DNA from: Amphritea atlantica
Lineage (GTDB): Bacteria; Pseudomonadota; Gammaproteobacteria; Pseudomonadales; Balneatricaceae
Assembly: GCA_024397875.1 (NCBI GenBank)
Contig: CP073344.1
Coordinates: 358,501 to 422,500, forward strand
Length of the DNA: 64,000 bases
Direction: 5' to 3'
Shown here piece after piece: positions 25,948 to 35,995 of this stretch. Every line of letters begins with the position of its first letter. Within the stretch, counting starts at the first letter, position 1. The translations under genes were made by a program, and so were the position numbers. The notes below the pieces were generated by a model. It ran no database searches, was not told the origin of the DNA, and was given only the letters and a program-made list of their open reading frames with translations.

Positions 25948-26760
25948 TCAGGATTCAATCGGTGTATCGTTCCGGTTGCCCCATTCAAACCAGGAGCCAT
26001 CGTAGCAGCGTACCTTGTCGAACCCAAGGTGTTTTGTGAACAGATAGCTCAGGCCTGAGCGGCGGTGGGTCTGGCAGTGAGTGATCACTGTTTTATCCGG
26101 GGTCACCCCGAGCTCGGCCAGTTCTGCCATTATCTCTTCAGCCGGACGCAGTTGCGGGTTTTCCGGGGAGACCAGTGCACGGGTCCACTCATAATTAACC
26201 GCACCGGGAATATGTCCCCCCCGTTTCGCATTAATAACCTTTTCGCCAGAATACTCTGCCGCAGAGCGGACATCGAGAACGATGTGGCTGGCATCGGCAA
26301 TATGAGCCTCAATGTAGGCAATATCTGCCAGATAACCGGGTTTGAGTGTCACCGGGTAAGCGCTGGCGTCGGCCTGATTGACCGTGGTTTCAAGTATTTG
26401 CCCGGCACTGGTCCAGGCCGGCAGGTGCCCGTTAAGGAAAGAGCAGTGCTGATGACCAATGCTGTGTAGTGTCCAGATCATACGCCCGGCCCAGGGGCCC
26501 ATCTGGTCATCATAGACCACAATATGTCTGTCCGGTGTCAGACCGATGTCACTCAGCAGGGCACTTATCTGCGCCGGTTCTGGCATTTTGTTTGGCACAC
26601 TGCCATGACCGCACAACAGTCTTGCCGGGTCGGCATGAATAGCGCCGGGGATATGGCCTTTGAGGTAGTTTTCTGCTGAAGAGAGATCAACAATCAACAG
26701 ATCATTATTTGGCAGTGCATTTGCCAGTTGGGTGGCAGAGATAACCAGTGGCAGATTCAT
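25948..26760 (-). CDS. two-domain sulfurtransferase (rhodanese)
   Basis: A 270-residue protein with tandem rhodanese domains: an inactive N-terminal one (VVYDDQMGPWAGRMIWTL) and a catalytic C-terminal one with Cys229 in THCQTHRRS. This loop differs from both CRKGVT (thiosulfate sulfurtransferase) and CGSGVTA (3-mercaptopyruvate sulfurtransferase), so the donor is unclear. Its ATG overlaps the stop of the HDOD gene (ATGA), which implies translational coupling. Members with a psd neighbour are common in Pseudomonas-like genomes. Confidence 0.88.
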   Translation of the reverse strand: MNLPLVISATQLANALPNNDLLIVDLSSAENYLKGHIPGAIHADPARLLCGHGSVPNKMPEPAQISALLSDIGLTPDRHIVVYDDQMGPWAGRMIWTLHSIGHQHCSFLNGHLPAWTSAGQILETTVNQADASAYPVTLKPGYLADIAYIEAHIADASHIVLDVRSAAEYSGEKVINAKRGGHIPGAVNYEWTRALVSPENPQLRPAEEIMAELAELGVTPDKTVITHCQTHRRSGLSYLFTKHLGFDKVRCYDGSWFEWGNRNDTPIES

Positions 26761-28529
26761 TTTTTGGCTCCGGCGCGTAATTTATAGACATGATCCAGAC
26801 AGCGTCCGGCGGTATTACACAGGTCTTTGAATTTTTTATGGTGAAAGCTCTGTATCCCTTCGGGCTCGCCATCCCGGTCGGCATAGATAATGACCACCGA
26901 TCGATTAGAGGCAATCAGTGACATCAACAGGTAGTCCTGGTCACTGATATGGCGGCTGAACGTGGCTGGCAGCATCATACTGATTTGCTGACGATTAATC
27001 TGATTGACCAGCAGGCAACCCTGTTTTTCGTTAAGCCGGCTGAACAGGTTTTTAGGGCCCAGTGTATGGATTGACTGCGGCAGGGGGTGTCCATCCTCGA
27101 AGCCCATCGCTTTGATGACTTTCAGGGTGTTACTTTTGGGTGGCAGGATAATCAGTGCCGCGTGCTTCATGCCCAGACCGTCAATCAGCCCTTTTAGCAG
27201 ATCATTGAGTACCTGTGCAGCCTGGGTATAGTCATCCCCCGGCGCTTTGAATCGCTGCAGATGCTGTTGGTAGAGATCTTCGTTGAGGAAAGCCTCATCG
27301 GGCTCTGCGAGTGCTGCCGGGTCTTTACCCGGTGGTTGGTTTTCAGCGGCAGCGACCTCACTGTTTTGTTCCTCTGCCGGTTGTTCTGTGGCTGAAGTAT
27401 TATCAGACGCTGTTTTTTCAGTGTTAACGGGCGCGCCTGAGTTATCGCCTTCTGATGTGTTGCAGGTGCTTTTATTGCCAGCCTGCGGTGCCGGTTTGTC
27501 GAGGGGTAAACCAAACAGTTTTCTGTCAGTCGCCGTGAGCCTGTAGGTGGGCGACAGATCTGCGTCCAGCATCAGCATTTCAGCGGCGGGGGAGAGCGTT
27601 CCGGGCACATGATAGCTGCGTGAAGCTAACACGCAGTTCTTGTGCAGGAAAGCGAAGGTATGGTTCAGCTCGGCCCGCAGGTAATCATTTATTATATCGA
27701 TCAGGTGGAGTGTTGCTTCTTTGCCCCAGCCATAGTTTGCTGCCAGCGCCAGCCAGTTGCCCAGTTTAACCGGGAAAAACTTTTGCTGAGTCAGATGGTT
27801 TAGCTGACGTAGCTGATCGCCATCCAGACGGGGATCGCTGAGCGCACGCTGGTGTAACTGGAGAATCAACTGTCGGTTCAGGGGGGTGCTGTTTTCCAGC
27901 GTTACTCTGGCCAGTGAAGAAACCGGCCAGCGGCTCAGCAGTCGTTTGGATATGCCGTCGATGGTGCAGCCCAGCACCCGGGTTTCCGCCAGTTCAGGCG
28001 GGACATTTTTTTCCCGGATCATAATCTGAATCTTGCTCATCTGCTGTGGCGCAAAATACCACAGCATCCAGTGACCGATATTGTAAAACAGGGCTGCCAG
28101 ATAGCTCTCTTCGGCAAACATTCCACCGCGGCACTGTTTTAACCACTGATGTACCTGAGTCGCTGCATGATGACTGTTTGCAACTGAGCGGAAGTACATT
28201 TTCTGAGCGGTACTGGCCGGATTCAGGCGGATGGTGGGCAGGCTGTTGATCAGGTGTTCCAGTTTATGCAGCCCCAGCGAGCCGATGGCGTGATCGATAC
28301 TGGTGATTTCAGACTGTTTTTCATCATGCAGCCTGCCGGCAGCCAGAGCCACATGAAAGCAGAGCAGGGGGTCGCCTTTGATCAGTTTGCTCAGATGCAT
28401 AACCGAACAGTTCTGTTCGCTTAGTTTACTCTGCAGCCGTTTGATAATGCTGAGCCTGACCGGTGGTTGCTGTTCGCTGAGGAATCGGTACCACTGTTCG
28501 GCATTCTGAGGGTTCTGTTGTTCGGTCAT
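26757..28529 (-). CDS. HDOD domain signalling protein
   Basis: A 590-residue protein. Residues about 20-250 form an HDOD domain (LSKLIKGDPLLCFHVALAAG, SIDHAIGSLGLHKLEHLI, YLAALFYNIGHWMLWYFAP), related to HD phosphohydrolases but without the metal-binding HD pair. Residues about 355-410 are a low-complexity Ser/Thr/Glu/Ala linker. The C-terminal 150 residues resemble a GAF-type sensor (LIILPPKSNTLKVIKAMGFEDG). It starts 15 bases after the rsgA stop and overlaps the sulfurtransferase start. A role in signal integration is inferred from the domain types. Confidence 0.85.
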   Translation of the reverse strand: MTEQQNPQNAEQWYRFLSEQQPPVRLSIIKRLQSKLSEQNCSVMHLSKLIKGDPLLCFHVALAAGRLHDEKQSEITSIDHAIGSLGLHKLEHLINSLPTIRLNPASTAQKMYFRSVANSHHAATQVHQWLKQCRGGMFAEESYLAALFYNIGHWMLWYFAPQQMSKIQIMIREKNVPPELAETRVLGCTIDGISKRLLSRWPVSSLARVTLENSTPLNRQLILQLHQRALSDPRLDGDQLRQLNHLTQQKFFPVKLGNWLALAANYGWGKEATLHLIDIINDYLRAELNHTFAFLHKNCVLASRSYHVPGTLSPAAEMLMLDADLSPTYRLTATDRKLFGLPLDKPAPQAGNKSTCNTSEGDNSGAPVNTEKTASDNTSATEQPAEEQNSEVAAAENQPPGKDPAALAEPDEAFLNEDLYQQHLQRFKAPGDDYTQAAQVLNDLLKGLIDGLGMKHAALIILPPKSNTLKVIKAMGFEDGHPLPQSIHTLGPKNLFSRLNEKQGCLLVNQINRQQISMMLPATFSRHISDQDYLLMSLIASNRSVVIIYADRDGEPEGIQSFHHKKFKDLCNTAGRCLDHVYKLRAGAKK

Positions 28530-28544
28530 GCGTCCTAAGGCCCG

Positions 28545-29567
28545 TCAATCCTGGTTCAGGGAGTTCAGAATATGTTTGTAGCTGTTAACCCGCTGCTCAC
28601 TGATCTTGCCCTCTTCGATTGCACCTTTGATTGCGCAGCCGGGCTCCTTTTCATGGTTACAGTCTCTGAATTTACAGTAACCGATAAAGGGGGCGAACTC
28701 CCTGAAGCCATCGAGAAGGTTGTTTTCATTGATGTGCCACAGAGCAAATTCACGGATTCCGGGGGAGTCGATAAGGTCGCCGCCTTCCGGGAAATGAAAT
28801 AACCGGGCGGTCGTGGTGGTGTGGGTGCCCTTGCGGGTGGCCTCGGACAAGGCGCCCACTTTGAGGTCTATGCCCGGTAGCAGGGCGTTAATCAGAGATG
28901 ATTTCCCGACTCCGGACTGACCCACAAAAACACTGATGCGGTTATTCAGTTGTTGCCGGAGGGGAGCCAGCCCCTCTTTATCCATTGATGAGACCTGCAT
29001 CACCTGATAGCCGATGGAGTGGTAGAGGTTGATCATCGACTCCACCCGCTGACGATTTTCATCGTTTAGCAGGTCGGTCTTGTTGAGCAGGATGATCGGT
29101 TCGATACCACTGAGTTCGGCGGCCACCAGGTAGCGGTCAATCAGGTTGTAATGGGCCAGCGGTTCGACGGCGATGGTGATGACGATCTGGTCAATATTTG
29201 CCGCGACCGGTTTCAGTTCGCCGTGGTTGTTCGGACGTTGCAGAATGGTAGTGCGTGGCAGGGTCGCCACGACCACGCCATATTCGGCACCGGCACGCCA
29301 GATAACCCGGTCACCGGTGACCAGAGCATCCAGGTTGGTGCGCATATGGCAGCGAAAGATCTGTCCGGCCGCTTCGCCTTCCTGTGCTTCTACGTCAACC
29401 TGCCGGCCAAAGTGAGAGATGATCTGGCCGTGCTGTTCCGGTCCCAGATCGCCGCCTTCCAGTTGCTGGTCGATATCTGAATCTTTGCGGGCTGCCCGTT
29501 GGGCACGCTCGTCCTGAATCTTTTGTACGCGCCAGGTCTGGCGTCGGTTAAGCTTTCGTTTCGACAT
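28545..29567 (-). CDS. rsgA: ribosome small-subunit GTPase RsgA
   Basis: A circularly permuted GTPase that assists late 30S maturation. An OB fold precedes the G domain, in which NKTD (162-165) comes before the P-loop GQSGVGKSS (216-224) and DSPG (267-270), the permuted order typical of the family. A zinc knuckle follows ([16 protein letters not shown]). The protein has 340 residues. It is divergent from orn, the usual arrangement, and heads the run that includes psd. Confidence 0.97.
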   Translation of the reverse strand: MSKRKLNRRQTWRVQKIQDERAQRAARKDSDIDQQLEGGDLGPEQHGQIISHFGRQVDVEAQEGEAAGQIFRCHMRTNLDALVTGDRVIWRAGAEYGVVVATLPRTTILQRPNNHGELKPVAANIDQIVITIAVEPLAHYNLIDRYLVAAELSGIEPIILLNKTDLLNDENRQRVESMINLYHSIGYQVMQVSSMDKEGLAPLRQQLNNRISVFVGQSGVGKSSLINALLPGIDLKVGALSEATRKGTHTTTTARLFHFPEGGDLIDSPGIREFALWHINENNLLDGFREFAPFIGYCKFRDCNHEKEPGCAIKGAIEEGKISEQRVNSYKHILNSLNQD

Positions 29568-29664
29568 TTATCAGCTAATTCTGGTGTAGGGGTGAATTTT
29601 CACAACGTGCTAAGGTATTCTATTAAGCAATAATTTTACAGTACTGGCACTAAGGAATACTAAT

Positions 29665-30207
29665 ATGTCACGGCAGAATAACCTGATCTGGATCGATCTT
29701 GAGATGACCGGCCTGGATCCGGAGCATGACAGAATCATTGAGATCGCAACTATCGTAACAGATTCGCAGCTGAATATTCTTGCTGAAGGGCCAAATCTGG
29801 TCGTGCATCAGTCGGATAAACTGTTAGACGGTATGGATGAGTGGTGTACCAAGCAGCATGGCCAGTCCGGTCTGACTCAGAAAGTACGGGATTCGCGGAT
29901 CAGTGAACGTCAGGCTGAGCTGGATACGATTAGGTTTATCAATGAGTATGTGGACCAGGGTGCTTCGCCGATCTGTGGCAACTCAATTGGCCAGGATCGC
30001 CGCTTTCTGGTGAAGTATATGCCGGAGCTGGAGGCGTGGTTCCACTACCGTAATCTGGATGTCAGTACTATCAAAGAGTTGGCCCGGCGCTGGGCGCCTG
30101 AAGTGCTGGATGGGGTCGTGAAAAAGGGCAGTCACCTGGCGATGGATGATATTAAAGACTCAATCAATGAGCTACAGCACTATCGCACCACGTTTTTTAA
30201 TAGATAA
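29665..30207 (+). CDS. orn: oligoribonuclease
   Basis: A DEDDh 3'-5' exonuclease that degrades di- to pentaribonucleotides, including pGpG from c-di-GMP turnover. The first acidic pair is in [16 protein letters not shown]. Further conserved stretches are [19 protein letters not shown] and [15 protein letters not shown], and the last His-Asp is in [17 protein letters not shown]. At 180 residues it is full length. The neighbouring EAL-domain gene would make pGpG, a substrate for Orn. Confidence 0.97.
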   Translation: MSRQNNLIWIDLEMTGLDPEHDRIIEIATIVTDSQLNILAEGPNLVVHQSDKLLDGMDEWCTKQHGQSGLTQKVRDSRISERQAELDTIRFINEYVDQGASPICGNSIGQDRRFLVKYMPELEAWFHYRNLDVSTIKELARRWAPEVLDGVVKKGSHLAMDDIKDSINELQHYRTTFFNR

Positions 30208-30318
30208 ACGCTGACGCTTGCGTCATGCTCTCAGTATGGTGGCGTTTTGCGTCGGAAGAAGACTTACTATTTTTATTCTGCCAAATGCATACCGGGGAAC
30301 TGAATCTGGAAACTGCTG

Positions 30319-32163
30319 ATGATTGATGAAATCGATACCATAAACTCATTCGACCAGCCGCCCGCCGGTGAAAAGCTGGCGATGTCAGTTGAGGAACTGG
30401 ATAAGATTCTTCGTCTGCAGCAGACTATTTTTGCTCAGGTTGCTGGCAACGGGGCGTTTCTGGACACTCTGAATGCCTTGTGTCATATGGCAGAACAGTT
30501 GTTACCAGGGTCCGTTGCTTCAATTATGCTGCGGGATGAACAGAGTGGCCTGCTCAACGTTCTGGTTGCTCCCAGTGTGCCGCAAAATGGTATTGATGCT
30601 TTGCAGGGGCTAGCTGTTGGTCCGGGCAGCGGTTCCTGTGGTAATGCGGTCATGCGTAACGAGCCGGTGTTTGTCTCGGATACGTTTACTGATCCCCGCT
30701 GGCAGGATCTCAGGCAACTGGCCCATGATTTTAATCTGTGCGCTTGCTGGTCGATGCCGGTCCGCAATAATGACGGAAAAGTCATCGGCTCATTCGCGCT
30801 CTCCTCATTTGAGCAGCGTTCTCCATCGGAGTTTCATGTCCGTTTACTGGATGTGGGTGCGTCAATGGTCAATATTGTTCTGACAAAACAGTCCCAGGAG
30901 CAGGCGTTAGAGGTGCAGCGTAAGCAGTTGATTACCGCGCTCGAATACGACAGTCTGACAACACTTCCGAATCAGTCTAAGTTGAAGCTGCAACTGAAAA
31001 ACTGTACTGCGATGCAATCTCTGTTGCTGATCAATCTGGATAACTTCCGCTTTATTAATACGGCTTACGGGCCCTCATTTGGTGATCGGTTTCTTTGTAA
31101 AGTGGCCGAACTGCTGGGGCAGCAGTTTCCGGGGGCTGAGCTGTATCGTATTAATGCGGATGAGTTTGCGCTGTATTACCGGGCGTCGCTGGATCTGCAG
31201 ACGCATATTGAACAGTTCAGGGAGTATCTGTTTGGCCACTCGCTGAAGATCGATGATCAGCTGTTCAGTATCACCTTTACCGCAGGAGGCGCGTCGGGAC
31301 AGAGAAACCTGCTTGAACAGGCGGTTCAGGCGATGAGTCAGGCCAAAGCGCAGGGTAAAAACCGTTACCATATCTATAACGCGGAACGGGATGAGCCTGA
31401 TCAGGCGCTACGCCGGGAGTATATAAGCTGGAATGCTATGTTGCATCAGGCCCTGAACGAGGGGCGTGTGAAGCCTTTCTTTCAGGGGGTGCGTGATAAT
31501 AGCAGCGGTGAAATTGTCAGCTATGAGGCGTTGGTGCGTCTTGAGGATAGTGGAAAAATCTATTCTCCCTGGCATTTCCTCAATGCGGTGAAGTTATCCG
31601 GTCTGTTTCCCACCATTAGTCGTCTGGTGATTGATAAAGGGCTGGCTGAGATTGCGGGAACCGGACTGACCCTGTCAGTTAACATCACAGAAGATGACCT
31701 GCTGATGGGGTATCTGGAAGAGTATCTGACAGCGAAAACGGCAGAGTACCGGGTTGAACCTGAACAGGTGGTGCTGGAAATCCTTGAGGGTATCAGTGCC
31801 GCAGGGAAGAAAAATAACATTGCTCAGTTAAGCCGGTTAAAAGCGCTGGGGTATAAGCTGGCTATTGATGACTTTGGTACTGAATACTCCAATTTTGAAC
31901 GTATCCTTGAGCTGCAGGTCGATTTTGTCAAAATCGACGCAAAATATATCAAAAATATCGATACGGATAACAAGAGTTATGAAATCACCCGGGCAATTGT
32001 CTTCTTTGCCCGTAATGCCGGCATTAAAACGGTGGCCGAATTTGTACATAATGATGCGGTGCAGCAAGTTGTTGAGTCGTTGGGGATAGATTACTCACAG
32101 GGCTACCTGTTCAGTGAGCCACTCCCTGATATACCTCGTCATAACCCTGTTTATAAGTCATAG
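30319..32163 (+). CDS. GAF-GGDEF-EAL c-di-GMP phosphodiesterase, degenerate GGDEF
   Basis: A 614-residue cytosolic signalling protein. A GAF sensor (about 30-190) is followed by a GGDEF-fold domain (about 205-355) whose active-site motif is INADEF instead of GGDEF, and then an EAL domain (about 370-605). The EAL residues needed for catalysis are present: EAL 403-405, VNIT, EILEG, DDFGTEYSN 517-525, VKID, AEFV and QGYLFSEP. It is therefore probably a c-di-GMP phosphodiesterase, with the GGDEF remnant as a regulatory GTP-binding module. No membrane segment is seen. Confidence 0.9.
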   Translation: MIDEIDTINSFDQPPAGEKLAMSVEELDKILRLQQTIFAQVAGNGAFLDTLNALCHMAEQLLPGSVASIMLRDEQSGLLNVLVAPSVPQNGIDALQGLAVGPGSGSCGNAVMRNEPVFVSDTFTDPRWQDLRQLAHDFNLCACWSMPVRNNDGKVIGSFALSSFEQRSPSEFHVRLLDVGASMVNIVLTKQSQEQALEVQRKQLITALEYDSLTTLPNQSKLKLQLKNCTAMQSLLLINLDNFRFINTAYGPSFGDRFLCKVAELLGQQFPGAELYRINADEFALYYRASLDLQTHIEQFREYLFGHSLKIDDQLFSITFTAGGASGQRNLLEQAVQAMSQAKAQGKNRYHIYNAERDEPDQALRREYISWNAMLHQALNEGRVKPFFQGVRDNSSGEIVSYEALVRLEDSGKIYSPWHFLNAVKLSGLFPTISRLVIDKGLAEIAGTGLTLSVNITEDDLLMGYLEEYLTAKTAEYRVEPEQVVLEILEGISAAGKKNNIAQLSRLKALGYKLAIDDFGTEYSNFERILELQVDFVKIDAKYIKNIDTDNKSYEITRAIVFFARNAGIKTVAEFVHNDAVQQVVESLGIDYSQGYLFSEPLPDIPRHNPVYKS

Positions 32164-32240
32164 ATTCATCATGATTTGTTCATCAGTTTCTCTTCAATAA
32201 GAAAAGTATTCATCTTTAAGTCATCTCCTTTGTGTTACTT

Positions 32241-32255
32241 TTGTGCAGTGCACAA
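32241..32255. promoter_or_regulatory. palindrome upstream of patatin gene
   Basis: TTGTGC and GCACAA arms separated by AGT lie just before the ribosome-binding site of the patatin gene. This is a possible operator. The regulator is unknown. Confidence 0.3.
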
Positions 32256-32272
32256 TAGTCAGGGAGGTGTTT

Positions 32273-33265
32273 ATGAAGCCAGTTTCTATCAATCTTGCAT
32301 TACAGGGTGGTGGTGCTCACGGGGCATTTACCTGGGGGGTGCTGGATCGCTTGCTGGACGAGCCCTGGATCAGCTTCGACGGCATCAGCGGTACCAGTGC
32401 CGGGGCGATGAACGCAGTTATGCTGGCTGAGGGCTGGCGTAAAGGCGGCCGTGGCGGTGCCCGGGAGCAGTTAGCATCATTCTGGCTGGCGGTAGCGTCC
32501 AGCGATTTATCCATCCGGCTGCCGGAGCAGCTTGAAGGAGCAGTTACCCGCTTCTGGCTGCATGCAATGCGCTATTTGTCCCCTTATGACCTTAATCTGC
32601 TGGATATCAATCCCCTCGAAGAGTTACTGAAAGGAGAGGTGTGCTTCGAACAGTTACGACAGAATTGTCCGTTTAAGCTGTTTATCGCCGCGACTGAGGT
32701 GGCGACGGGAAAGCTGACACTGTTCAATGAACGTGAACTGGATCTGCCTCATTTACTGGCATCGGCCTGTCTGCCTAACATTCATAAAGCGATTGAGATC
32801 GATGGTGCGTACTACTGGGATGGCGGTTTCTCGGGCAATCCTGCGGTGTTCCCATTGATCTATGAGTGTGTTGCCGATGATGTGCTGATTATTCTGTTGC
32901 AGTCATTGCAGCGGGATGATCTGCCGGTTTCTGCCGAGCATATTGCGGCGCGGGTCACTGAGCTGGGATTTCAAAGTACCTTTATGCGGGAGATGCGGGC
33001 GGTTACCAATATCCGCAAGTACAGTTCGGGTTCGCGCTGGCGACAGGGCTGGACCGAGCGCAAGGTGAACGGTATGCGGTGTCATCTGCTGGAAAGCGAT
33101 CCTCTGCTCGAGGGGCTTGACGGATCCAGTAAGTATGACAACAGTAAGCAGTTTCTGACCGGGCTGATGGAGTCCGGTCAGCAGGCCGGTGAACGCTGGC
33201 TCTCAACCCACAGTGCTGAGCTGGGGAAGCGGGAGAGTTGTGATCTTAAAGCGCTGTTTAGTTAA
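32273..33265 (+). CDS. patatin-like phospholipase
   Basis: A 330-residue serine hydrolase with the patatin Ser-Asp dyad. The oxyanion hole is LALQGGGAHGAFTWG, the nucleophile Ser42 is in GISGTSAGAMNA, and the aspartate is in YYWDGGFSGNP. It probably cleaves acyl chains from phospholipids. The ATG at 32273 has a strong AGGGAGG site, and an upstream in-frame start at 32243 is less likely. The downstream gene queG is convergent. Confidence 0.9.
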   Translation: MKPVSINLALQGGGAHGAFTWGVLDRLLDEPWISFDGISGTSAGAMNAVMLAEGWRKGGRGGAREQLASFWLAVASSDLSIRLPEQLEGAVTRFWLHAMRYLSPYDLNLLDINPLEELLKGEVCFEQLRQNCPFKLFIAATEVATGKLTLFNERELDLPHLLASACLPNIHKAIEIDGAYYWDGGFSGNPAVFPLIYECVADDVLIILLQSLQRDDLPVSAEHIAARVTELGFQSTFMREMRAVTNIRKYSSGSRWRQGWTERKVNGMRCHLLESDPLLEGLDGSSKYDNSKQFLTGLMESGQQAGERWLSTHSAELGKRESCDLKALFS

Positions 33266-33310
33266 ACCCGGTAGTTAACATGACGCGGTTAATTCAGACT
33301 GGGTGTTTTT

Positions 33311-34435
33311 TCAGTCCGGCAGTTTGCCTGAGCGGGGATGGATCAGGATTGGCGGGCTGTGGTCGGCTGCCCGGCTGCGCAAATTCTGCAGCGCCCAGAG
33401 GGCGTGCTCCCGCACCAGTGGATCGTCCCCGTCGATCATGGCCTGTAACGCAGCCAATACTTTTTCTCCGCCACGGCTGTTACCCAGAGCGACGGCAATA
33501 TTACGTTGCCAGCCGCTGTAGCCGGTGCGTCTGATGGCAGATCCTTCGGTACGTTTAAGAAAGGTTTCCTCATCCCACTGTTGCAGTTCCAGTAGCGAGA
33601 TCTTGTCTAGATTATGTCGTGGAGTGAAATCATCTTCATCGCTGTGACTGGCAAAGCGATTCCAGGGGCAGATCAGCTGACAATCGTCACAGCCGAAGAT
33701 CCGGTTACCGATTAGTGGCCGGAATTCGCTGGGAATTGCGCCTTTCAGTTCGATGGTCAGGTAGGATATGCAGCGTCGGGCGTCCAGTTGGTAAGGCGCG
33801 ACAATCGCCCGGGTAGGACAGATATCGATACAGGCCTGGCACTGGCCACAGTGCTCCTCTGTATAGGGGGAATCGATCGGCAGCGGCAGATCAACAAACA
33901 GCTCACCCAGCAAAAACCAGGATCCCGCCTGCCGGTTGAGGATCAGGGTATGCTTGCCCTGCCACCCCAGCCCGCTGTTACGGGCCAGTGGTCGTTCCAG
34001 AACCGGGGCGCTGTCGACAAAGGCGCGATATCCGAAGGTACCAATCAGCGCCTCAATCTGTTTACCCAGTTGTGTCAGTTTTTTGCGCATCACCTTGTGA
34101 TAATCGCGCCCCATGGTATAGCGGGAGATATAGGCCTGATCAGGGTTCTTCAGCACGCTGATGGTTTTCGTATCAGGGGGCAGGCAGTTCATGCGGACAC
34201 AGATAATACGTTGTGTACCTTCAGTCAGGAGGGCAGGGTTGATGCGTTTGTCGAAGTGATTTTCCAGATAGCTCATCTCTCCCTGATAACCTTTATCAAG
34301 CCAGTCTTTAAGGGGCTCAGCTTCAGCACTCAGGTCGGTGCCGGTGATTCCACATTGTTGAAAACCCAGGCTTAAGGCGAGCGTTTTGATCTGATCAGCC
34401 AGACTTTGCAGTATTTCAGGGTCGTATTGAGTCAT
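33311..34435 (-). CDS. queG: epoxyqueuosine reductase
   Basis: Cobalamin-dependent enzyme that performs the last step of queuosine formation in tRNA. The 374-residue protein has two 4Fe-4S motifs (EHCGQCQACIDICPTRAI and GCDDCQLICPWNRFA) and a C-terminal HEAT-like region. The aspartate in VDSAPVLERPLARNSGLGWQGKHT is the expected catalytic acid. It is divergent from nnrDE with a short gap, as is common. Confidence 0.96.
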   Translation of the reverse strand: MTQYDPEILQSLADQIKTLALSLGFQQCGITGTDLSAEAEPLKDWLDKGYQGEMSYLENHFDKRINPALLTEGTQRIICVRMNCLPPDTKTISVLKNPDQAYISRYTMGRDYHKVMRKKLTQLGKQIEALIGTFGYRAFVDSAPVLERPLARNSGLGWQGKHTLILNRQAGSWFLLGELFVDLPLPIDSPYTEEHCGQCQACIDICPTRAIVAPYQLDARRCISYLTIELKGAIPSEFRPLIGNRIFGCDDCQLICPWNRFASHSDEDDFTPRHNLDKISLLELQQWDEETFLKRTEGSAIRRTGYSGWQRNIAVALGNSRGGEKVLAALQAMIDGDDPLVREHALWALQNLRSRAADHSPPILIHPRSGKLPD

Positions 34436-34481
34436 CGGCGCTATATAATAAAGTTAGAAAAAGCCTTCCAGAGAATATGTT

Positions 34482-35984
34482 ATGTCACATTCTGACTTGC
34501 CGGCATCATTATACACAGCGGAACAGACCCGTGCTCTTGATCGCACCGCGATAAATTCCGGTGTGCCCGGTTTTAAACTGATGCAGCGCGCCGGACATGC
34601 GGCATTTGACCGGTTGCGGCAGCGCTGGCCCGAGGTGCGAAAGCTGACGTTATTGTGTGGTGGTGGCAATAACGGTGGCGATGGCTTTGTTGTGGCTGTG
34701 CTGGCGCACCGTCTGGGGATGCAGGTACAGCTCCTTTGTGTCGGGGGCGATGATTTTGCTGAACGGTTATCCGGTGAGGCGCTGGAGGCCTGGGAATGGT
34801 TACAGCGCGAGTCAGTTAGCTGGCAGCTTTACCGCGAGCAGCCGTTTACTGGCGAACTTATTATTGACGGTTTGTTGGGTACCGGGATTTCCGGTGAGGT
34901 GCGTGACCCTTTCCGGGCCGCGATTAAACAGATAAACCGGGCGGGGTTGCCGGTTGTCGCGCTGGATATCCCATCGGGATTATGCAGTGATAGCGGTGCT
35001 GTTCTGGGCGTTGCTGTAAAGGCCGATATGACGGTGACCTTTATCGGTGTGAAGCGGGGTTTGCTGACCCATCAGGGACCGGCGTGTACCGGAGAACTGC
35101 TGTTTGATGGTCTGCGTGTCAGTGATGATGTCTATGAATCGGTGGATGTCGCCGGGTTTATTACCGGCGCAGATGATGTCAGTCATCTGTTGCCGCCCCG
35201 TGATAAGACCGCCCATAAAGGTCACTGTGGGCATGTGCTGGTGATTGGCGGCGACACCGGCATGGGGGGCGCAGCGATTATGGCGGCCCAGGCGGCCGGA
35301 CGCTGTGGCGCCGGATTGGTGACCGTGGCGACCCGGACTGAGCATCTGTCTGCAGTGCTGAGCCGCTATCCGGAAGCGATGGCGGTTGGTGTCAGGTCCG
35401 GCACCGAGCTTGAACCCTTTATTGAACGGGCGGATGTACTGGTGGTGGGGCCGGGGCTGGGGCAAAATGCCTGGGGTGAACAGCTACTGATGAAGGCGAT
35501 CGGTTGTAATAAACCGCTGGTACTGGATGCTGACGCACTGAATCTGCTGACGCTTCGCAGAGAGTTTGGTCGGCTCAATGGCGAACGCTGGGTGATCACT
35601 CCGCATCCGGGAGAAGCCGCGCGACTGCTCGGCTGTAGTGTTGCTGAGCTGCAGGCGGACCGGTTCGCCGCAGTTGTCGAACTGCAGACTGCATTTGGCG
35701 GGGTGGCGCTGCTGAAGGGCGCGGGTAGCCTGAGTTTTGATGGCGACGCGCTACATTTGAATCCTACCGGAAATCCGGGGATGGCCAGTGGTGGCATGGG
35801 GGATGTGCTGAGTGGCGTAATCGGTGCACTGATCGCTCAGGGGTTGTCTGCTGCGGATGCGACCCGGCTGGGGGCCTGGTTGCATGGCGCTGCGGCTGAT
35901 CGCAGTGCGACACTTTATGGTGCCCGAGGTATGCAAGCGACCGATCTGTTGGCACAATTACGGTTATTGGTTAATGGTTTGTAA
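34482..35984 (+). CDS. nnrDE: bifunctional NAD(P)H-hydrate epimerase/dehydratase
   Basis: Repairs hydrated NAD(P)H. The N-terminal YjeF epimerase domain (about 1-220) has LCGGGNNGGDGFVVA. The C-terminal ADP-dependent dehydratase domain has HKGHCGHVLVIGGDTGMGGA, ITPHPGEAARLLG and NPTGNPGMASGGMGDVLSG. At 500 residues it is a normal fused version. It starts the run nnrDE-tsaE-amiB-mutL-miaA-hfq-hflX, with tsaE 11 bases downstream. Confidence 0.96.
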   Translation: MSHSDLPASLYTAEQTRALDRTAINSGVPGFKLMQRAGHAAFDRLRQRWPEVRKLTLLCGGGNNGGDGFVVAVLAHRLGMQVQLLCVGGDDFAERLSGEALEAWEWLQRESVSWQLYREQPFTGELIIDGLLGTGISGEVRDPFRAAIKQINRAGLPVVALDIPSGLCSDSGAVLGVAVKADMTVTFIGVKRGLLTHQGPACTGELLFDGLRVSDDVYESVDVAGFITGADDVSHLLPPRDKTAHKGHCGHVLVIGGDTGMGGAAIMAAQAAGRCGAGLVTVATRTEHLSAVLSRYPEAMAVGVRSGTELEPFIERADVLVVGPGLGQNAWGEQLLMKAIGCNKPLVLDADALNLLTLRREFGRLNGERWVITPHPGEAARLLGCSVAELQADRFAAVVELQTAFGGVALLKGAGSLSFDGDALHLNPTGNPGMASGGMGDVLSGVIGALIAQGLSAADATRLGAWLHGAAADRSATLYGARGMQATDLLAQLRLLVNGL

Positions 35985-35995
35985 GGACGGGCAGA

